Assembly (NCBI GenBank): GCA_003574685.1
Contig: QOCQ01000013.1
Span: 98,072 to 162,071 of the forward strand
Length of the DNA stretch: 64,000 bases
Reading direction: 5' to 3'
Origin: Rhodospirillaceae bacterium SYSU D60007
Lineage (GTDB): Bacteria > Pseudomonadota > Alphaproteobacteria > Reyranellales > Reyranellaceae
Shown: positions 46,582 through 55,814 of the stretch, piece by piece
Layout of the letters: each line of letters starts with the position of its first letter
How positions within the stretch are numbered: the stretch's first letter is position 1
Program-made: the position numbers and the translations under genes
Notes under the pieces: generated by a model
Databases searched by the model: none
Seen by the model: the letters and a program-made list of their open reading frames with translations, nothing else
What the model was told of the DNA's origin: nothing

Positions 46582-47367
46582 TCATTTCGGACGCTTCTCG
46601 AACACTTGCTTCGCAACCGGCAGCGCGGAAAACGCTTTTGGCCAGCCCGCATAAAAGGCGAGATGCGTGATGACCTCGCCGGCTTGCGCCTGCGTCAGCC
46701 CGTTATCCATCGCCTTGTTGAGGTGGTAGGGAATCTGCTCGACCTGGCCCGAGGCAATCAGGGCGCTGACCGTGAGCAGACTCCGATCGCGCGGTGCAAG
46801 ATCGGGGCGCAGCCACAGATCGCGGAACAGGACGTCGGTGGTGTATTGCACGATGCCCGGTGCTACCGAACCGAACTGCTGACCGACCCGGCTTGCGCGT
46901 TGCGCCTCGGCCGCCTCGTCAACGGGCAGGAGGCTCGGGGAAGCTACCGGCAGCTCGCTGACTTCCACGCCGCGCTGGATAAAGACACCCCATGCGACGG
47001 CGACGGCGGACATGGCATTCGGCCAGCCAGCGTAGAACGCAAGGTGCGTGATGATCTCGGAAATCTCGGCAGGCTTGACGCCGCTATCGAGTGCCAGGTT
47101 GAGATAGTGAGGCATCTCTATGGTCTGATTGCGCGCAATCAGCGCCGCCAGCGTGACGATGCTGCGGTCCCGCGGCGAAAGATCAGGACGCTTCCACAGA
47201 TCGCCGAGCAGAGCATCGCGCGTGTACCTCTCGAGAGACGGGGCGACCTTTCGCACGTCTTCATGCCTCAGGGTGGTGACGTTCGACATCGTGCCTGTCT
47301 CCTCTGCGTGGGCCGACAGCGGAGCCAGCAGGGAGATCGACATCATGGTCGCAGCAAGGAACCTCAT
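46582..47367 (-). CDS. Periplasmic double carboxymuconolactone-decarboxylase-like (CMD) protein
   Basis: 261 residues with a signal peptide (RFLAATMMSISLLAPLSAHA). Two CMD repeats follow: RDRSIVTLAALIARNQTIEM with EIITHLAFYAGWPN (about 65-115), and RDRSLLTVSALIASGQVEQI with EVITHLAFYAGWPKA (about 185-240). Each contains the Glu/His positions but no CxxC, so this is the non-peroxidase, decarboxylase-like type. It forms a functional neighbourhood with the LysR regulator and cupins, which are common partners. Confidence 0.87.
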   Translation of the reverse strand: MRFLAATMMSISLLAPLSAHAEETGTMSNVTTLRHEDVRKVAPSLERYTRDALLGDLWKRPDLSPRDRSIVTLAALIARNQTIEMPHYLNLALDSGVKPAEISEIITHLAFYAGWPNAMSAVAVAWGVFIQRGVEVSELPVASPSLLPVDEAAEAQRASRVGQQFGSVAPGIVQYTTDVLFRDLWLRPDLAPRDRSLLTVSALIASGQVEQIPYHLNKAMDNGLTQAQAGEVITHLAFYAGWPKAFSALPVAKQVFEKRPK

Positions 47368-47495
47368 TCCGACCTCCAGCCGGCAACTCGCGACAGGCGA
47401 GAACGGGTCCTTTTATAGGATGTGCCTGAGGGCGGGATTAGACGGTGGAGCGCGCATAGGCTTATCGGAGGGATTCATAAATCTGCGCGAGCCCA

Positions 47496-49007
47496 TCACT
47501 TCTGTCCGAGCACTTCCCTGGTTTCGTCACGCTGCCGACTGGTGATCAGGCCCTGGTCATAGAGTTGTTTGACCACATTCAGCGCCTGGTCGATCTCCGC
47601 GTCGGCGTTGGCGCGCGCCACAAGCAACTCGTGCACGGCTTTCCACAGCATCTGGCGGCTCGCATCCCGCTGGGTGCTGGTAATGAGGCCCTTCTCGTAG
47701 GCGCCGTGCATCAGCTTGAGACAGTTCTCTATTGGCGGAACATCGGTCGCCTGTGGCCGGCACAGATCGTGCAGCTTCGCGTACAGCACCTTGCGGCTGG
47801 CGTCCCGCTGCGAGCTATCGATCAAATTGCCGTTGTAGAGCGTATGGACGAGCCCGAGCTGCTGCAGCAGGCAACCCGCCGTGCCGGACCCCTGGGCTAT
47901 GAGGCGATCGAATTCATCAACGAGTTGCTGTCGCTGCTGATTGCGCTGGGTGGAGTTGATCAGGCCCTTGGCATACCGCTCGGCGATCTTCTGCAGCCCC
48001 GCGTCCACGGACTGCGCGGCGGCAGCGTCGTAGCAAGGCGCGTCTTCGCTGCCGGCCGGCGGGCGTCCTCGCCCCGCCACGCCCGATCCGCCCGGCGCCC
48101 TGTAGGCCTTGCTGGCGGCGACCTCCTGGGCCGTCAGGACGACCCGGTGCTCCGTGCCATCTGCGGGCAGACTGGACGTGTAGCTGATGGCATACTGCCC
48201 GGCGAGCTGGGCGCCGATGGTCTCGTAGAGCGCTTGCAAGTCGCCGGCTTGCGGTGCCTTGAAGTAGAGCGCACCGGTGGCTTGGGCGACTGCCGTCAAC
48301 CCGGCCTCGTCGAGATCGGTGCCGAGGCCGAGGATGTAGATCGGCACGTTGACGTCGCGGGCCAGGCTGACGACATCCTGCATCGTGTGCGTGCTCAAGG
48401 GCTTGCCGGTGCCGTCGTCGTCAACGCCATCGCTCAACAATACGATCGCCTTGCGCCCCGCCCGGCCCTGCACCAGCCGTATCGACTCGTATAGCGCGTC
48501 ATAGAGTGCCGTGTCCCCACGGGCCACGGCCCTGCCGATCGCCTCGCGCATGGCCTGGCGATCCGTGGACATCGGCGTCAGCCGCCTTACCTGGCGTGCG
48601 AACGTCACCACCTGGGCGCTGTCATCACTGCGCAGCGTGTCGAGGAAGCGCATGGCCGCCGCCTGGGCCGCTTGCATGCGCCGGGTCATTGAACCGCTGG
48701 TATCCAGCGTCAGCACCACCGACAGGGGCGGCAGTCGTGGTTCGACGGCAAGCGGCTCCTGATCCACCTCATCCTCGCGCACCCGGAAATCGGCCGCGCC
48801 CAGGCCCGGCAGAGGCGCGCCCTCCTTGAGCACGGTCGCGAAGATCCGCACTTGTGGGTACTGGTCGGTGTTGACCTCGTTGATGATGACCTGCGCGCCG
48901 GCGGCGTCATTCTTGCCGGCGATGTGACGCGACCCCGGCTGCTGCTGGCCGTAGGCGCAGGTGGCCGCGAAAATCAGTAGCAAAGCGCATATGGCTCGTG
49001 AGGACAT
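47496..49007 (-). CDS. VWA-domain protein with four C-terminal SHOCT-like repeats
   Basis: 503 residues with a signal peptide (MSSRAICALLLIFAATCAYG). A beta domain lies at about 45-90 and a von Willebrand A domain at about 90-280, with MIDAS residues in LTLDTSGSMTRRM and LLSDGVDDDG. It resembles the VWFA-related family TIGR03436. Residues about 338-503 carry four copies of a SHOCT-like module, consensus YxxGLIxSxQRDxxRxxL, with cysteines between copies. ATG 49007 follows AAGGAGAAGC. Role unknown: extracytoplasmic protein-protein contacts are likely. Confidence 0.8.
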   Translation of the reverse strand: MSSRAICALLLIFAATCAYGQQQPGSRHIAGKNDAAGAQVIINEVNTDQYPQVRIFATVLKEGAPLPGLGAADFRVREDEVDQEPLAVEPRLPPLSVVLTLDTSGSMTRRMQAAQAAAMRFLDTLRSDDSAQVVTFARQVRRLTPMSTDRQAMREAIGRAVARGDTALYDALYESIRLVQGRAGRKAIVLLSDGVDDDGTGKPLSTHTMQDVVSLARDVNVPIYILGLGTDLDEAGLTAVAQATGALYFKAPQAGDLQALYETIGAQLAGQYAISYTSSLPADGTEHRVVLTAQEVAASKAYRAPGGSGVAGRGRPPAGSEDAPCYDAAAAQSVDAGLQKIAERYAKGLINSTQRNQQRQQLVDEFDRLIAQGSGTAGCLLQQLGLVHTLYNGNLIDSSQRDASRKVLYAKLHDLCRPQATDVPPIENCLKLMHGAYEKGLITSTQRDASRQMLWKAVHELLVARANADAEIDQALNVVKQLYDQGLITSRQRDETREVLGQK

Positions 49008-49177
49008 GGTACGCTTCTCCTTGGCAAATCCCGAACAGCGTCCCGGATTGCGCCTGCGCGGTGTGGCGATGTTTGCATTGCAGCCGTTGGCTGGCCGCGA
49101 TCGTATCCAACGCTTGGCGGGGGCTCCTGGACGGGAAGGAACACCGGCTTGGAAAATGGCGAACAACGAGGTGTGGC

Positions 49178-50578
49178 ATGCCGAAGGGAAACGGGAGCTC
49201 CGACATCATCGACCGGCCGGCGTACGCGATCGCAGCGGCGATCCGCAGCGGTGCAGTGACGGCACGCGACGTGGCCGAGCAGGCCATCGCGCGTGTCGAG
49301 GAACGCAACCCTGCGCTCGTCGCCATCGTCGACTTCGACCCGTCGGAAGCCCGGCGCGAGGCGGATCGCGTGGACACGCAGCGCCGCGCGGGTTTCGACG
49401 CGCCGCTGCTGGGCGTGCCGTTCACGGTCAAGGACACGACCTGGGTGGCAGGACGGCGCGTCACAAACGGCTCGCTGCTCTACAAGGACTTCATCGCGCC
49501 GCGTGACGCGCTTTGCGTCGAACGGCTGAAGGCGGCCGGCGGCGTGTTCCTCGGCATGACCAATACGCCGGAGTTTGCGGCCAAGGGTCACACCGAGAAC
49601 AAGGTCTACGGGACCACGCGTCATCCCATGAACCCGGCCCTGACGCCCGGCGGTTCCTCCGGCGGTGCCGCGGCCGGGCTGGCCGCCGGCTTCGCGCCGA
49701 TCGCGGTGGGCACCGACGGCGGCGGTTCGGGGCGGCGGCCGGCATCGCATGTCGGCGCGGTAGGTCTGAAACCCTCGGCCGGCGCCATCCCCTCGCCCTT
49801 CGGCTTCGGCGGCGCCTATGGGCCGCAATACGGCGTGATCGCGCCGATGGGCCGCACCGTCGCGGACGTGCGGCTGATGTTCGACGTTATGGCCGGCGCT
49901 GATCCGCGCGATCCGGTGTCCGTGGCGATATCCGACAGTCATGCGCCGGCCCGTCCCCGAATCGCGTGGAGCCCACGGCTGGGGCTGGACGCGGCGGTCG
50001 ATCCCGATGTGCGCGAGGCGGTCGATACGGCAATCGCGCGGCTGCGCGCGGCCGGCTGGACCATCGAGCCCGCCGATATCGCCTGGCCGGAAGGCACCAG
50101 CGAGACCGCCTTCTCGCCGATCACGGCCGCGGCCACCGCGCAGATGCATGGCGAGCGCTGGCGGCACGAACCTGATCTGTTCGGCGACAACATCTCAACC
50201 CTGATCCGCAACGGCATGAAAGTCACGGGTGCGGAGGTCGCCGCAGCGCTACGACTCGCCGACAGGGTGGCGCGCGCTGTCGCCGAGTTCTTCACGCGCT
50301 GGGACTTCCTGCTGACGCCCACGACAGCCTGCGTGTCCTGGCCGGCGGAGCAGGTCTATCCGCCCGTGATCGACGGCAAGCCAGCCGGGCCGCGCGGCCA
50401 TGCCGTCTTCACGCCGCTCTTCAACATGGCGTTGGTTCCGGCGATCTCGGTGCCCTGCGGGACGGGACGCGACGGCCTGCCAGTGGGCCTGCAGATCGTG
50501 GCGCCCCGCCTGCACGACCGGCCGCTGCTGGAAATGGCCGCGCGAGCGGAGATGGTTCTGGGCCCTGCAAGTCACTAG
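49178..50578 (+). CDS. Amidase-signature family hydrolase
   Basis: 466 residues. The amidase signature has the catalytic triad Lys85 (VPFTVKDT), cis-Ser160/161 (GGSSGGAAAGLAAG) and nucleophile Ser184 (GGGSGRRPAS). The order and spacing match the family. It hydrolyses an amide of unknown structure. The start is ATG 49178, with a weak GAGGTG site. The nucleophile loop GGGSGRRPAS differs slightly from the common DxGGSxRxPA. It is divergent from the VWA gene. Confidence 0.87.
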   Translation: MPKGNGSSDIIDRPAYAIAAAIRSGAVTARDVAEQAIARVEERNPALVAIVDFDPSEARREADRVDTQRRAGFDAPLLGVPFTVKDTTWVAGRRVTNGSLLYKDFIAPRDALCVERLKAAGGVFLGMTNTPEFAAKGHTENKVYGTTRHPMNPALTPGGSSGGAAAGLAAGFAPIAVGTDGGGSGRRPASHVGAVGLKPSAGAIPSPFGFGGAYGPQYGVIAPMGRTVADVRLMFDVMAGADPRDPVSVAISDSHAPARPRIAWSPRLGLDAAVDPDVREAVDTAIARLRAAGWTIEPADIAWPEGTSETAFSPITAAATAQMHGERWRHEPDLFGDNISTLIRNGMKVTGAEVAAALRLADRVARAVAEFFTRWDFLLTPTTACVSWPAEQVYPPVIDGKPAGPRGHAVFTPLFNMALVPAISVPCGTGRDGLPVGLQIVAPRLHDRPLLEMAARAEMVLGPASH

Positions 50579-50690
50579 TGGCAGGGCATTGAAGGCGTCG
50601 AACGGCGGCGCAGATCATCTGTCATCGCGGCGAAGCGAGGGAGCTTTCAGCCGCCCAAATCGCTCGCTGTGCTCCGGGCAACAGAGTCTC

Positions 50691-51788
50691 TCACTCGAAC
50701 ACCACCACGCCGCGAGCGACTTCGCCGGCCATCATGGCCTTGAAGCCGTCGTTGATCTGGTCGAGCCGCCAGGTGCGGCTGATCAGGCCGTCGAGGTTGA
50801 GCCGCTTGTTCATGTAGTGCTCGACGAGGATCGGGAAATCGACGCTGGGACGCACCGAGCCATAGAACGTGCCGCTGATCACCTTCTCGCCGAAGACCAT
50901 GGCGAAGGGCGAGTAAGTGGCGCGCATGCTGACCGCAGGCACGCCCACGGTGACAGCACGGCCGCCGGGACAGATCGCGTCGATCGCCAGCGCCTGCGTC
51001 TTGTCGATGCTGACCGAATCGAAGGCATAGTCGACGCCCAGCCCGCCGCTCAGCTCCTTGATGCGTTCGACCACCTTCTCGCCGCCGACGTTGATGGTGT
51101 CGGTCGCGCCGAAGGTGCGAGCCATCTCCAGCTTGTTGTCACGCAGGTCGCAGGCGATGATCTTGCGCGCGCCCGACAGCAGCGCGCCCTGCACGATGTT
51201 GAGGCCGACGCCGCCGCAGCCGATCACCAGCACGGTCGAGCCGGCTTCGATCTTCGCGTGCCGCGTCACGGCGCCCACGCCCGTCGCCACGCAGCAGCCG
51301 ATCAGCGCCGCCTGCGGCCAGGGCATGTCCTTGCGCATGGGCACCAGCATCTCGGCTGGCACGACGACCTGCTCCGAGAAGGTGCCGATGCGCGCCATCT
51401 GGTAGACGCCGGTGCCCTTGTGCTTCAGTCGCAGGGTGCCGTCGAACAGCGTGGCGCCGGGCGAATTGTTGCGGCCGATGCACAGCACCGGCCGGCCCGA
51501 AGTGCAGTAGCGGCATTGCCCGCACTGCGGCCGGAACGAGAAGATGACGTGGTCGCCGGGCTTCACCGAGGTGACGCCCTCGCCCACCTCCTCCACGACG
51601 CCGGCGGCCTCGTGGCCGGGCACCAGCGGCAGCGGCGAGGGCCAGTCGCCATTGATCATGTGCCAGTCGCTCTGGCAGACGCCCGCTGCCTTCATCTTCA
51701 CACGCGCTTCGCCGGCCTTCGGCGGATCCAGTTCGACGTCAACGACCTGCAGCGGCTCGTTCACCTTGAACAACACGGCGGCTTTCAC
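50691..51788 (-). CDS. Zinc-dependent alcohol dehydrogenase (MDR)
   Basis: 365 residues. Catalytic zinc ligands are in GVCQSDWHM (Cys) and PGHEAAGVVEEVG (His, Glu); the structural zinc site is CGQCRYCTSGRPVLC; the NAD site is VIGCGGVGLNIVQGA. Close to the NAD/NDMA-dependent alcohol dehydrogenases of MDR class III type. The start is GTG 51788 behind AAGGAGAACCCC. Last gene of an operon with the VOC and enoyl-CoA hydratase genes. Confidence 0.88.
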   Translation of the reverse strand: MKAAVLFKVNEPLQVVDVELDPPKAGEARVKMKAAGVCQSDWHMINGDWPSPLPLVPGHEAAGVVEEVGEGVTSVKPGDHVIFSFRPQCGQCRYCTSGRPVLCIGRNNSPGATLFDGTLRLKHKGTGVYQMARIGTFSEQVVVPAEMLVPMRKDMPWPQAALIGCCVATGVGAVTRHAKIEAGSTVLVIGCGGVGLNIVQGALLSGARKIIACDLRDNKLEMARTFGATDTINVGGEKVVERIKELSGGLGVDYAFDSVSIDKTQALAIDAICPGGRAVTVGVPAVSMRATYSPFAMVFGEKVISGTFYGSVRPSVDFPILVEHYMNKRLNLDGLISRTWRLDQINDGFKAMMAGEVARGVVVFE

Positions 51789-51808
51789 GGGGTTCTCCTT
51801 GCGTCCGG

Positions 51809-52570
51809 TCAGACCAGATTGATGCGGCAGCCGCAGACCTCGACCTGGCTGTCGGACCGGCGCTTGCCGCGCTTTTCGGCCGCTGCCAGCACGCGTTGCT
51901 TGTCAGCCGCCTTGACGTCGAAGGCCGATACGCCCGGGCCGCGCCCGTCGGTGATCGGCACGAAGCGGATCTCGCCGCCGTCGATGGCAATGCGATGGGC
52001 GCCACCCGACGTCGTTGCCGGCCGGTTCAGGATGCGGCTCCACAGCGTGGCGGCCGTCGCCGGGTCGGAGTACTGGATCTCGACGCCCGCCAGACCGCTC
52101 GCCATGTCGGCCCGACGATGCTTCAGCCAGTCGTTGCTCGCCGGCGGCCAGAACAGGGCCGGGTCTGTACCCGGCGGCGGCACGACCGAATCGATCGACA
52201 GCAGCACGCTCGCCGTATCGCTGGGGTGAAAGTGCGTGTAGCGGTACTCGGGCAGGTTCTTCTGCTCGACGGCGCGGATGCCCAAGCCCGTCACGCGCTC
52301 GCGCTCCTTGATGGCGTCGGGCACCTGCAGGATCACCATATAGCCGCCATCCCCGGCGCGCCGGTCGATATAGCGGCCGGCCGACGTGCCCGGTTTTTCC
52401 GGGGCAACGATCTCGAGGAAATCGTCGCCCACCGGACAGACCACGTTGGCAAGGCCCCACTTGCCAACGCCGGGATCGCGATAGGCGACATTGATTCCCA
52501 GGATGTCGCAAAGCTCGGCGCGCGAGGCCTCAAGATCGCGCGCCACAAACACGCATTGCCGCAGCCGCAT
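51809..52570 (-). CDS. VOC-family glyoxalase-like protein
   Basis: 253 residues. Two VOC beta-alpha-beta-beta-beta halves: MRLRQCVFVARDLEASRAELC (start of half 1) and a second half near 'MASGLAGVEIQYSDPATAATLW'. It belongs to the long VOC group found next to enoyl-CoA hydratase genes; likely an isomerase/lyase or dioxygenase-like enzyme. The ATG is preceded by GGGAGGAGACC. The gap to each neighbour is 20 bases, consistent with an operon. Confidence 0.8.
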   Translation of the reverse strand: MRLRQCVFVARDLEASRAELCDILGINVAYRDPGVGKWGLANVVCPVGDDFLEIVAPEKPGTSAGRYIDRRAGDGGYMVILQVPDAIKERERVTGLGIRAVEQKNLPEYRYTHFHPSDTASVLLSIDSVVPPPGTDPALFWPPASNDWLKHRRADMASGLAGVEIQYSDPATAATLWSRILNRPATTSGGAHRIAIDGGEIRFVPITDGRGPGVSAFDVKAADKQRVLAAAEKRGKRRSDSQVEVCGCRINLV

Positions 52571-52590
52571 GGTCTCCTCCCTCTCCGGGG

Positions 52591-53385
52591 CTACCGCCCC
52601 ACGAATACCGGTGCGCGCTTCTCCACGAAGGCGCGGGCGGCTTCCTTGTGATCCTCGGTTTCGCCGGTGCGGATCATGCGCGCCGCCTCGCTGTCCAGCG
52701 CGGCCGCGAGCGTGCCCTCCTCGGCGATCTTCATGTTGTGCTTCACATGCCACCACGCCACGCGCGGGCCCGAAGCCAGCTTTTTGGCGAAGGCCATGGT
52801 TTCGGCGTGCAGCTTGTCGTCATCGACGATCCAGTTGGCGAGCCCCAGCTTCTCGATCTTCTCGGCATTCAGGATCTCGGCCGTGAAATAAAGTTCGCGT
52901 GCCTTCGCGGTGCCCACCAGCTTGTGCAGGAAGAAGTGCGAGCCGAAATCGCCCGAAAAGCCGACCTTGGCGAAAGCGGTCGTCATGCGTGCGCTGCGGG
53001 CAGCAAAACGCATGTCGGCCGCAAGGGCCAGCGAGAGCCCTGCCCCCGCCGCCACGCCGTTCACCATGGCGATGGTGGGCTTGGGCATGTCGTGCAGCAT
53101 CTCCGACACCTGCATGCGGCTGCGCAGATCGGCCACCTTGGCCTCGTAGGCCGCGCCCTGCATGCGACCGCCCGCCGCCATCGCCTTGACGTCGCCGCCG
53201 GCGCAGAAGGCCTTCTCGCCGGCACCGCGCAGCACGACGCACCCCACCTCGGGATCCTCCGCCGCGCGACGCAAGCCTTTCAACAGACCGTCCATCATCC
53301 CCGACGACAGCGCGTTCATCGCCTCCGGCCGGTTCATCACCAGCAGCAGCACGCCATCTTCGAGGGTTTCGATCAGCTCCGACAT
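52591..53385 (-). CDS. Enoyl-CoA hydratase/isomerase-family protein
   Basis: 264 residues with a crotonase fold. The oxyanion-hole segments are EKAFCAGGDVKAMA (with two Gly NH donors) and GVAAGAGLSLALAADM. The catalytic region 'FAKVGFSGDFGSHFFL' differs from classical Glu144/Glu164, with Asp at the second position, as in many isomerase or hydrolase crotonases. The start ATG 53385 follows GGAGGTGACGC. First gene of the operon with VOC and ADH. Substrate unknown. Confidence 0.85.
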   Translation of the reverse strand: MSELIETLEDGVLLLVMNRPEAMNALSSGMMDGLLKGLRRAAEDPEVGCVVLRGAGEKAFCAGGDVKAMAAGGRMQGAAYEAKVADLRSRMQVSEMLHDMPKPTIAMVNGVAAGAGLSLALAADMRFAARSARMTTAFAKVGFSGDFGSHFFLHKLVGTAKARELYFTAEILNAEKIEKLGLANWIVDDDKLHAETMAFAKKLASGPRVAWWHVKHNMKIAEEGTLAAALDSEAARMIRTGETEDHKEAARAFVEKRAPVFVGR

Positions 53386-53515
53386 TGCGTCACCTCCTGC
53401 GGGGTTCCCGGCCATACCGATATGGTGCGCCGAAGCGGCAGGCAGGCGCAACCGGTGCGCAACCTCGCGCTGCGAAACCCTGTTGCCTGATGCTCAATGC
53501 GGCTACTCTTGCTTC

Positions 53516-54739
53516 ATGGCCTATGTCTTCGACCTCGGCAATCCCGCGACCAACGCCGATCCCTTCCCCGAGTTCGCACGGCTGCGTGCGGACGATCCCG
53601 TCCACTGGTCGCCAGCAATGAAGGCGTGGATCATTACGCGCTACGATGACGTGCGGCGGATCGCGCTGAACAACCGCGAGATCTCCGCCGACCGCCTGAC
53701 ACCCTTCTTCCGGAGCAGCGACGAGTTCCGGCGCGGCGGCATCGAGAACCTCGTGCGCTACCTCAATCACTGGATGGTGTTCCGCGATCCGCCTGACCAC
53801 ACGCGCCTGCGGCGGCTGTTCAACAAGGTCTTCACGTCGGGCGCGGTCGAGAATTTGCGTCCCAATGTCGAGAGCATCGTTGCTTTCCTGATGGACGGCA
53901 TGGACGCGAAGAGACAGCGCGGCGAACCGGTCGACTTCATCGCCGACTTCGCCTACCCGCTGCCGGCGACGGTGATCATGGACATGCTGGGTGTGCCGCG
54001 GGCGGATCTGGGCGAGGTGAAGGTCTGGTCCGACGACATCGCGCTTTTCATTGGCTCCGCCCAGACCGCCGGCAACAAGTACCGGCGCGCCGAAGAAGGG
54101 GCCCGGGCCATGGCCGCCTATTTCCGCCGGCTGGTGGAAGCGCGCACGGCGGTGCCGGCCGACGACATGATCAGCAAGCTGGTGCTGGCGCGCGATGCCA
54201 GCGATGCACTCACGACGGACGAGATCATCGGCACCTGCATCCTGCTGCTGTTCGCCGGCCACGAGACCACAACCAACCTGATCGGCAACGGCTTTCTCTA
54301 CTGCATGCGCTTCCGCGACCAGTGGGAGCGGCTTGTGGCCGATCCGCCGCTGGCTGGGTCGGCGGTCGAGGAGTGGCTGCGCTATGACGGGCCCACGGGC
54401 GCAATCGCGCGCGTGGTGTCAGCGGATGTCGAATGGCACGGCCGCCTCATACGAGCAGGGCAGCGGGTCTTCGCCTTCGCCAATGCCGCCAACCGCGACC
54501 CCGCCGCGTTCCGCGATGCCGAATCCTTCGACCTCGGGCGCGACCCCAACCCGCACCTCACGTTTGGTCACGGCATCCATTTCTGCCTCGGCGCGCCACT
54601 GGCGCGGCTGGAAGCGCAGGTCGCCGCCGTGCGCCTGTCGCAGCGCTTTCCCGCCATAGGCCTCGCATCCTGCTCGCCGGAATGGCACGACTCCCTGATC
54701 CTGCGCGGCGTCAAGGCCCTGCCGGTTGCGCTCGCGTAG
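53516..54739 (+). CDS. Cytochrome P450
   Basis: 407 residues, the length of soluble bacterial P450s. The I-helix motif is LLLFAGHETTTN, the ExxR motif is E286-W-L-R289 (EEWLRYDGP), and the haem-binding loop is FGHGIHFCLGAPLARLE with the thiolate Cys357. It belongs to the CYP family with a one-domain, ferredoxin-fed architecture; no ferredoxin gene is adjacent. Substrate unknown. Divergent from the enoyl-CoA hydratase operon by 130 bp and convergent with the TIR-STING gene (10 bp between stops). Confidence 0.93.
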   Translation: MAYVFDLGNPATNADPFPEFARLRADDPVHWSPAMKAWIITRYDDVRRIALNNREISADRLTPFFRSSDEFRRGGIENLVRYLNHWMVFRDPPDHTRLRRLFNKVFTSGAVENLRPNVESIVAFLMDGMDAKRQRGEPVDFIADFAYPLPATVIMDMLGVPRADLGEVKVWSDDIALFIGSAQTAGNKYRRAEEGARAMAAYFRRLVEARTAVPADDMISKLVLARDASDALTTDEIIGTCILLLFAGHETTTNLIGNGFLYCMRFRDQWERLVADPPLAGSAVEEWLRYDGPTGAIARVVSADVEWHGRLIRAGQRVFAFANAANRDPAAFRDAESFDLGRDPNPHLTFGHGIHFCLGAPLARLEAQVAAVRLSQRFPAIGLASCSPEWHDSLILRGVKALPVALA

Positions 54740-54749
54740 CGGGGTTCGT

Positions 54750-55724
54750 TCACGGCGCGGCGCGTTGCTCCAGATCGGCCCAGCGGGCGAACTCGAGGCG
54801 GCCCTGCATCCAGGTGTGCTCGGGTTCCCGCAACAGCAGCCGCAGCGTGCGGCCGAAATTGTGCATAGCGACCGCGCGCGCCTGGGCACGCTCCTCCTCG
54901 GACGCATGGGCCGTCATGCGCCGCACGATCTCGCCAGCAGTGGCCAGCGTTGTTGGCGCGTCATAGAGGACGCCGGCCTTGTCCATCCAAACACCGAACG
55001 GGCGCGACGGACCGGCATCACCCTGCGGGACAAGCTGCGCCGGTTCGAGGCCCAGCTGGCGGGCAAGCGCAACCCACGCCTCTACAGTAAAGGGCTCCGC
55101 ACCGCCGGGAAGGCAGACGACCAGGCGCGAGGGCACCACGTCGAGCGCCGGGCCGCCGCCCGAAGCACCGGACACCAGCGCCGCACGCCGCGAGCGGACA
55201 AGCTCCAGCACCGGCGTCGCGAAATTCTTGAGATAGGCAATGGCAAGGCCGGTCGATGGCCGCATGACCAGGCCGGCGCCGGTATCCAGTTCCACGATCC
55301 GCCGCGCCAGAAGACGCGCATACGAGTCGAGCTGGGCCGCGGGATCGCCCTTCGTGACAAGCGCAATGCGATCCGTCACCAGACCTGCCAGCCCGCCCAG
55401 ATCAGGATCCACGCCGTCGAGAGCTACCAGCAATGCCATGCCGCGGCCCACGCCGACCGCCCCCGACATGACGCCCAGATCGTAAACGACGCTGTCACGG
55501 GCCGCCGCTGCGCCGAGATCGGCGGGCAGGATGACGCGGATACCGAAATCGTGCCGCAAGGCCATGCGCCGCGGCGTGTGGAAGGCGCCATCGTCGGCGC
55601 CGCCTTCCCGGGCGCGGGTCACTTCCACGTCCCGGATGCCGTTCTTCGAGAGCAGCTCTGCCAGCGCGCGGGCAATCGCTTCGCCGGCGCGCGATGACAT
55701 GATGAAGACGCCCGGGGTGTCCAT
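54750..55724 (-). CDS. TIR-STING cyclic-dinucleotide effector (orphan)
   Basis: 324 residues, the length of bacterial TIR-STING proteins. Residues 5-145 read as a TIR-like NADase domain of the PF10137 type: GVFIMSSRAGEAIARALAEL, 'RHDFGIRVILPADL' and ARDSVVYDLGVMSGAVG. Residues 155-315 read as a prokaryotic STING domain: STGLAIAYLKNFATP aligns with the STING stem helix, SRLVVCLPGG with the central strand, and GVLYDAPTTL with the D-x-P-T-T motif whose Asp and Thr contact c-di-GMP in bacterial STING. Arg241 may be the lid residue. The start ATG 55724 follows GGGAGGACAGG. In the TIR motif the expected catalytic Glu is Asp82, so NADase activity is uncertain. STING binds cyclic dinucleotides and on activation oligomerises to cleave NAD+. 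No CD-NTase is nearby. Confidence 0.75.
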   Translation of the reverse strand: MDTPGVFIMSSRAGEAIARALAELLSKNGIRDVEVTRAREGGADDGAFHTPRRMALRHDFGIRVILPADLGAAAARDSVVYDLGVMSGAVGVGRGMALLVALDGVDPDLGGLAGLVTDRIALVTKGDPAAQLDSYARLLARRIVELDTGAGLVMRPSTGLAIAYLKNFATPVLELVRSRRAALVSGASGGGPALDVVPSRLVVCLPGGAEPFTVEAWVALARQLGLEPAQLVPQGDAGPSRPFGVWMDKAGVLYDAPTTLATAGEIVRRMTAHASEEERAQARAVAMHNFGRTLRLLLREPEHTWMQGRLEFARWADLEQRAAP

Positions 55725-55814
55725 CCTGTCCTCCCTTCCTTGCCCAGCCGCCAGGGCTTCACAGCCGGATCGTTGATCCATAGTGTCGTACTGGCAAGCC
55801 GGAGAACAGATGCG

